A stretch of DNA of 10,746 nucleotides from an uncultured Oscillospiraceae bacterium (GTDB lineage Bacteria > Bacillota > Clostridia > Oscillospirales > Oscillospiraceae), in contig CAAGIT010000104.1 in assembly GCA_900769995.1 (NCBI GenBank), forward strand, positions 1-10,746, written 5' to 3'. Below, piece by piece: positions 7,234 through 10,746 of the stretch. Under the pieces are notes generated by a model. It saw only the letters and a program-made list of their open reading frames with translations, was not told the DNA's origin and made no database searches. Position numbers and translations under genes: made by a program. The stretch's first letter is position 1. The number at the start of each line of letters is the position of its first letter.

Positions 7234-7281
7234 CTCCGAATAAATCGGGCGGCGGCAATCAGCAGGTCTGTTTATTCAGAG
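7234..7281 (-). repeat. Imperfect inverted repeat downstream of argF
   Basis: CTC-C-GAATAAA (7234-7244) and TTTATTC-A-GAG (7271-7281) form 11-base arms with one mismatch around a GC-rich 26-base interior. It starts 6 bases past the argF stop and has no T tract, so it is not a terminator. It may form a 3'-end stem on the argF transcript, or be chance. Confidence 0.35.
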
Positions 7282-7287
7282 TAACCT

Positions 7288-8271
7288 TTACAATGTTGCC
7301 GCAAGAACGGCCTTGATGGTGTGCATACGGTTTTCGGCCTCGTCAAAGACGATGGACTGCTTGCTCTCAAAGACCTCGTCGGTGACCTCCAACGCCTCAA
7401 GCTTGAATTTTTCCCCGATCTGCTTGCCAATGCCGGTGTTCAAATCGTGGAACGCGGGCAGGCAGTGCATAAAGACGGCATTCTCGCCGGCATTTGCCAT
7501 CAGCTTGGATGTGACCTGATACGGCAGCATTTTGGAGATTCGCTCCTCCCAAGCTTCCATCGGCTCGCCCATGGAAACCCAAACATCGGTATAGATGACA
7601 TCGGCACCGGCAGTCGCCTTCATCGGGTCGGTTTCAAAGCGCAGAGTCGCACCGGTCTCGGCGGCGATCGCTTCGCAGCGGGCAATGAGGTCGGCGTTCG
7701 GGAAATAGCCCTCGGGGCCGCAGGCAACAAAGTTGAGGCCCAGCTTTGCGCAGCCGATCATCAGAGAGTTTGCCATATTGTAGCGGCAGTCGCCCATAAA
7801 GACCAGGGTTCTGCCCTTCAGATCGCCGAAATGCTCACGGATCGTCAGCATATCCGCCAAAATCTGCGTGGGATGGTATTCGTTCGTCAGACCGTTCCAG
7901 ACGGGGACACCTGCGTGCTTTGCCAGCTCCTCGACGATCTCCTGACCGAAGCCGCGGTACTCAATGCCGTCATACAGGCGGCCCAGCACGCGGGCGGTAT
8001 CGGCAATGGATTCCTTTTTGCCGATCTGGGAGCCGGACGGATCGAGATAGGTCACGTGCATACCGAGATCGTAAGCGGCGACCTCAAAGGAGCAGCGCGT
8101 ACGGGTCGAGGTTTTTTCAAAAATCAGCGCAATCGACTTGCCTCTGAGCGTATCATGTGCGATGCCGCTCTTTTTCTGTGCCTTCAGAGATGCGGCAAGA
8201 TCGAGCAGTCCGGTGATCTCCTCGGGGGTAAAATCCAACAGGGTCAAAAAATGCTTGCCTTTCAGATTCAT
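7288..8271 (-). CDS. argF: Ornithine carbamoyltransferase
   Basis: Transfers the carbamoyl group from carbamoyl phosphate to ornithine to give citrulline, a cytosolic step of arginine synthesis. The 327-aa length is normal. The carbamoyl-phosphate site is shown by STRTR (55-59), HPTQ (133-136) and HCLP (269-272). The ornithine site is DVWVSMGE (D229, S233, M234), and FDEAENRMHTIKAV closes the protein. The sequence resembles the ArgI/ArcB branch, so a catabolic arcB role cannot be excluded by sequence. Direct linkage to argD, with no arcA or arcC, favours the biosynthetic role. AGGAGG at 8277-8282 lies 5 bases before ATG 8269-8271 and overlaps the argD stop; the gap is 9 bases. It is the last gene of its transcript and is followed by a terminator. 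Confidence 0.95.
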   Translation of the reverse strand: MNLKGKHFLTLLDFTPEEITGLLDLAASLKAQKKSGIAHDTLRGKSIALIFEKTSTRTRCSFEVAAYDLGMHVTYLDPSGSQIGKKESIADTARVLGRLYDGIEYRGFGQEIVEELAKHAGVPVWNGLTNEYHPTQILADMLTIREHFGDLKGRTLVFMGDCRYNMANSLMIGCAKLGLNFVACGPEGYFPNADLIARCEAIAAETGATLRFETDPMKATAGADVIYTDVWVSMGEPMEAWEERISKMLPYQVTSKLMANAGENAVFMHCLPAFHDLNTGIGKQIGEKFKLEALEVTDEVFESKQSIVFDEAENRMHTIKAVLAATL

Positions 8272-8280
8272 GTTGTCCTC

Positions 8281-9450
8281 CTATTTTTCAGCCGCACAGG
8301 CTTTGATCCTTTGTACGGCAATTTTTAACAAATCCATCGGGATGTTCAGCGGTGGCAGCAGACGCACCTTTTCCTTGGCTGTCAGCACAAGCACACCCTT
8401 CTGCAGCATCGCCTCGGCAAATTCACGGGCAGGCCGATCGACCTCCAAACCGAGCATCAGACCCATGCCGCTCACGCTGCGGATCCCCGCGCAGCCGGAC
8501 AGCTCCCTGCGGATATACTCCGAACGCTCACGCACGCCCGCGAGAAGTTCCTCATCAATGCGGCTCAGGATATGCAATCCGCCGGCACAGCAGACAGGAT
8601 TTGCGCCGAAGGTCGAGCCGTGATCGCCAACCTGCAGTGCATCCTTTGCACGCTCGCCAAACAGCGTTGCGCCCAGCGGCAAACCGCCGCCCAAGCCCTT
8701 TGCCGTTGTGACAATGTCGGGCTTCATTCCGTAGTTCATATATCCGTAAAGCTGTCCGCTGCGGCCGTTGCCGAGCTGTACCTCGTCCGCAATCAGAAGC
8801 AAATCGTACTTCTGCGCAAGCTCCTGCAGGGTATCGGCAAATTCCTGCCCGATGGGTTTGACACCGCCCTCGCCCTGCACCGCCTCGAACATGATCGCGG
8901 CGCACGGATGTCCGGAAATCAGCTTCTCCAGACCAGCGCGGTCACCGGCCTCGGCATACAAAAAGCCTTCCGGCAGCGGTTGGAAGCTCTGATGGAAGCT
9001 GTCCTGCCCCGTGGCGGTCAGGGTCGCAATGGTTCTGCCGTGGAAGCTCATGCGCAGAGTCACGATATTGCAGTATTCCGCGCCCTTTTGCTCCGCTGCC
9101 CATTTGCGGGCGGCCTTGATGGCGCACTCGTTTGCCTCAGCGCCCGAGTTGGAGAAAAACACCCGCGACATTCCGGTGCGTTTGCACAGCAGCTCCGCCA
9201 AATCCGCGACCGGTCGGGCATAATAGTGGTTCGAGCAGTGCTGAAAACGGTCGAGCTGTTCCTTGACGGCGTTTTTCCAGCCCGCGTCATTCAGCCCGAA
9301 AATATTCACGCCGATGCCGCTGCCGAGATCAATGTACTCCCTGCCGTCTGCATCGCGGACGACAGAGCCTTCACCGCCGACGACCTCCATGGGATAGCGG
9401 CAGTAGGTATGTGCGACATATTGTGCATCTTTTGCTTTGGTCTGATTCAC
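8281..9450 (-). CDS. argD: Acetylornithine aminotransferase
   Basis: Class III PLP-dependent aminotransferase. It converts N-acetylglutamate semialdehyde and glutamate to N-acetylornithine in arginine synthesis, and many ArgD proteins also act in lysine synthesis. The 389-aa length is normal. NSGAEANE is at 101-108, SFHGRT at 135-140, and EAVQGEGG (E189) is present. DEVQLGNGRSGQ starts at D222, and AKGLGGGLPLGA carries the PLP lysine K251. HGSTFGANPV is at 277-286. The usual DEVQTG reads DEVQLG, a mild oddity. GTG at 9448-9450 is preceded by GGGAGG at 6 bases (9457-9462). It heads the argD-argF transcript. Related class III enzymes such as ornithine aminotransferase are possible, but the argF neighbour supports ArgD. 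Confidence 0.93.
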   Translation of the reverse strand: MNQTKAKDAQYVAHTYCRYPMEVVGGEGSVVRDADGREYIDLGSGIGVNIFGLNDAGWKNAVKEQLDRFQHCSNHYYARPVADLAELLCKRTGMSRVFFSNSGAEANECAIKAARKWAAEQKGAEYCNIVTLRMSFHGRTIATLTATGQDSFHQSFQPLPEGFLYAEAGDRAGLEKLISGHPCAAIMFEAVQGEGGVKPIGQEFADTLQELAQKYDLLLIADEVQLGNGRSGQLYGYMNYGMKPDIVTTAKGLGGGLPLGATLFGERAKDALQVGDHGSTFGANPVCCAGGLHILSRIDEELLAGVRERSEYIRRELSGCAGIRSVSGMGLMLGLEVDRPAREFAEAMLQKGVLVLTAKEKVRLLPPLNIPMDLLKIAVQRIKACAAEK

Positions 9451-9472
9451 GAAGTGCCTCCCAAATGTTCAA

Positions 9473-9497
9473 ATTCATCCCTATTATACTCAATTCA
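9473..9497 (-). promoter_or_regulatory. Paired TGAATT motifs around the argD -10 box (possible operator)
   Basis: On the minus strand TGAATT occurs twice, 20 bases apart, with TGAAT at 9493-9497 and 9473-9477, on either side of the -10 box. TGAAT is the conserved half-site of the arginine-repressor box. Only half-sites are present here; the right halves match poorly. Regulation by ArgR is speculation. Confidence 0.25.
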
Positions 9498-9511
9498 CAG
9501 GGAGGAATCAA
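9483..9511 (-). promoter_or_regulatory. Sigma-A-type promoter of argD-argF
   Basis: On the minus strand, -35 is TTGATT (9506-9511) and -10 is a perfect TATAAT (9483-9488), with a 17-base spacer. The -35 box overlaps the TGA stop of the upstream DUF421 gene (9508-9510). The start of transcription is expected near 9476, giving a leader of about 25 bases with only the ribosome binding site. Confidence 0.75.
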
Positions 9512-10188
9512 GACCCATCTTTCTCCCGCCGCACAAAATAGACCGTATTCGCTGCATTGACCGTCATCAAAAGCACGTCCTTCTGCGGGCAGTTCCGACG
9601 GCGCAGCTCCTGTTTGACCCACGCCTCATCACGGCCGGTCAGCTTCAGGTTGGTATCGAGCACCTTGCCGTCGGAGATCACGGTGATCGGCAGCTCCGTT
9701 TCCTTCACACGAATGCCCGCATCCTTCGCCGTTGCAGGCTCGTCCTTGCTGTTCAGCAGCGTGGAAAGCTGTCCGTTTGTTTCCAAAATCGCATATTTGA
9801 CCGTTGTCAAGTCGAAAATCCCATTTTCCCGCAGGTGCATGGTCAGCTCATCCAGGTTGACGCGGGTTCGTTTGAGATTCTTTTCACAAATGCGGCCGTT
9901 TTCGATCAGTATTACCGGCTTTCCGCAAAATAGCTGCCGGATTCGGATATTGTGCAAGACCAAAACCGACATCAGCATCTCTGCGGCAAACACCAGCAGA
10001 ATGGGAATAACACCGTTCCAAATCGGCGTATCCAGCGATTCCATGGGGATCGTCGCCAGATTTGCCAGCATCATTGTCACAACAAATTCCGACGGCTCCA
10101 TCTGTCCGATCTGCCGCTTGCCGAGAAGCCGCACGACCACCACCATCAGCGTGTATAAAACCAAGGCACGTACCAGTCCCATCAGCAT
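9508..10188 (-). CDS. DUF421 (YetF/YdfR family) membrane protein
   Basis: Family of unknown biochemical role, with several paralogues in Bacillus and others in clostridia, some linked to sporulation. The 226-aa protein has a first membrane helix (about 4-22) followed by the family hallmark RLLGKRQIGQ (20-29). Two more hydrophobic segments follow near 36-48 and 57-78. The C-terminal soluble YetF domain starts with GKPVILIENGRI (89-100) and includes LRENGIFDLTTVKYAILETNG (119-139). A longer frame opens at ATG 10234-10236, but GGAGG at 10196-10200 is 7 bases from ATG 10186-10188, which is preferred. No terminator separates it from argD, so some read-through is possible, yet nothing ties it functionally to arginine synthesis. 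Confidence 0.88.
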   Translation of the reverse strand: MLMGLVRALVLYTLMVVVVRLLGKRQIGQMEPSEFVVTMMLANLATIPMESLDTPIWNGVIPILLVFAAEMLMSVLVLHNIRIRQLFCGKPVILIENGRICEKNLKRTRVNLDELTMHLRENGIFDLTTVKYAILETNGQLSTLLNSKDEPATAKDAGIRVKETELPITVISDGKVLDTNLKLTGRDEAWVKQELRRRNCPQKDVLLMTVNAANTVYFVRREKDGS

Positions 10189-10195
10189 CCTATCG

Positions 10196-10200
10196 CCTCC
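10196..10200 (-). promoter_or_regulatory. Ribosome binding site that sets the DUF421 gene start
   Basis: GGAGG is 7 bases before ATG 10186-10188. The longer alternative at 10234-10236 has no comparable site and would overlap the predicted promoter. Confidence 0.7.
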
Positions 10201-10225
10201 CGCAATAGCATTTCCCACCAAAAAC

Positions 10226-10253
10226 AGTTTATGCAAACCATCGAAAATGATAA
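10226..10253 (-). promoter_or_regulatory. Possible promoter of the DUF421 gene
   Basis: On the minus strand, -35 is TTATCA (10248-10253) and -10 is TAAACT (10226-10231), with a 16-base spacer. Both boxes match consensus at four of six positions. It would give a leader of about 30 bases, similar to the other promoters here. Weak match in AT-rich DNA. Confidence 0.35.
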
Positions 10254-10262
10254 ATATGCAAT

Positions 10263-10278
10263 AAATTTACATAAATTT
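10263..10278. repeat. AT-rich palindrome in the DUF421/glnN intergenic region
   Basis: AAATTTA (10263-10269) and TAAATTT (10272-10278) are perfect 7-bp arms with a 2-base spacer. It ends 10 bases upstream of the glnN -35 box, a position typical of an operator or an upstream A/T element. AT-rich palindromes arise easily by chance. Confidence 0.4.
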
Positions 10279-10288
10279 TGAAAAACAC

Positions 10289-10317
10289 TTGCAATTTCGA
10301 CCGCTTTCCTGTAAACT
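10289..10317 (+). promoter_or_regulatory. Probable promoter of glnN
   Basis: The -35 box is TTGCAA (10289-10294) and the -10 box is TAAACT (10312-10317), with a 17-base spacer. Both match consensus at four of six positions, so it may be regulated or moderate in strength. The leader would be about 27 bases, too short for a glutamine riboswitch. Confidence 0.5.
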
Positions 10318-10350
10318 GTTATTCATTAAACAGGATTCGGAGGGATCGAA

Positions 10351-10746
10351 ATGAAAATCACTGACATTTTCGGTGAGTATGTGTTTTCCAAGGCGGTCAT
10401 GCGCGAACGCTTACCGCGTGAAATATATCAGGAGGTGCTGAATGTCGAGCAAAACGGCGGTCAAATCTCCATGGCTGCGGCAGATGTCGTCGCTAAGGCC
10501 ATGATGGAATGGGCGATAGAAAAAGGCGCGACCCATTACACGCACTGGTTCCAGCCGTTAACCGGCATCACCGCGGAAAAACACGACTCCTTTTTATCCG
10601 CGCCGGATGAACAGGGACGCGTGATCCAGAAGCTCACCGGCAAGCAGCTCATTATGGGCGAGTCGGATGCCTCCTCGTTCCCGACCGGCGGTCTGCGCGC
10701 AACGCACTATGCCCGCGGCTATACGGCATGGGACATCACCTCCCCC
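10351..10746 (+). CDS. glnN: Type III glutamine synthetase (GlnN), 5' part only
   Basis: Forms glutamine from glutamate, ammonia and ATP. The first 132 codons are present, open to the right edge; complete family members are about 700 aa. The start MKITDIFGEYVFSKAVMRER, THYTHWFQPLTGITAEKHDS (61-80) and GESDASSFPTGGLRATHYARG (103-123) followed by YTAWDITSP are diagnostic of the type III family, not of GlnA types I or II. The common GEPDASSFP reads GESDASSFP. The ATG at 10351-10353 has GGAGGG at 10339-10344, 6 bases away. It is transcribed away from the DUF421 gene. The main metal- and ATP-binding residues are beyond the window. Confidence 0.93.
   Translation, partial: MKITDIFGEYVFSKAVMRERLPREIYQEVLNVEQNGGQISMAAADVVAKAMMEWAIEKGATHYTHWFQPLTGITAEKHDSFLSAPDEQGRVIQKLTGKQLIMGESDASSFPTGGLRATHYARGYTAWDITSP

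Noticed and set aside
7321..8328. 335-codon open frame on the plus strand antisense to argF
   Set aside because: ArgF active-site motifs on the opposite strand are complete; there is no promoter or ribosome binding site for this frame.
8572..9933. 453-codon open frame on the plus strand, antisense to argD and part of the DUF421 gene
   Set aside because: It has no plausible family motifs or ribosome binding site and crosses two well-supported genes and their promoter. Long antisense frames are expected where codons are GC-rich at the third position.

Overview
The window looks like a chromosomal segment of a bacterium in the Bacillota (Firmicutes), most likely a moderately GC-rich anaerobic clostridial lineage such as the Oscillospiraceae/Ruminococcaceae. 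That placement is inference. It rests on the Firmicutes-type gene order pyrH-frr-uppS-cdsA-dxr-rseP-ispG, strong GGAGG-type ribosome binding sites, a type III glutamine synthetase (GlnN), a YetF/DUF421 membrane protein and GC-rich third codon positions. There are no rRNA, tRNA, CRISPR, phage, transposon or plasmid signals, and almost all of the sequence is coding.

Region 1 (1-5280, minus strand) is one tightly packed operon. In transcription order it holds pyrH (UMP kinase), frr (ribosome recycling factor), uppS (undecaprenyl diphosphate synthase), cdsA (CDP-diacylglycerol synthase), dxr and ispG (two MEP-pathway enzymes, ispG cut by the window edge), with the site-2 protease rseP between dxr and ispG. 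Most junctions have one to ten bases between stop and start. The exception is frr-uppS, where a 9-bp-arm hairpin sits in the gap. Dxr and IspG make isoprenoid precursors, UppS turns them into the bactoprenol carrier, and CdsA activates phosphatidate, so the operon links nucleotide supply and translation to envelope building. A strong sigma-A-like promoter lies just ahead of pyrH.

Region 2 (5281-5489) is a 209-bp divergent intergenic region with one promoter per direction and several A/T tracts. Region 3 (5490-7175, plus) is glnS. It converges on argF and the two are separated by a bidirectional terminator (7183-7214). Region 4 (7288-9450, minus) is argD-argF, two arginine-biosynthesis genes read from a promoter whose -35 box overlaps the stop codon of the upstream DUF421 gene (9508-10188, minus). 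Region 5 is a 162-bp AT-rich divergent region followed by the 5' end of glnN (10351 to the window end, plus).

Several starts were moved inward from the longest open frame because the ribosome binding site or promoter position requires it (pyrH, uppS, cdsA, glnS, DUF421). I found no evidence of a novel biological system. The observations worth checking are regulatory: a shared word over both -10 boxes in the DUF421/glnN intergenic region, the frr-uppS hairpin, phased A-tracts between pyrH and glnS, and paired TGAATT motifs around the argD promoter.
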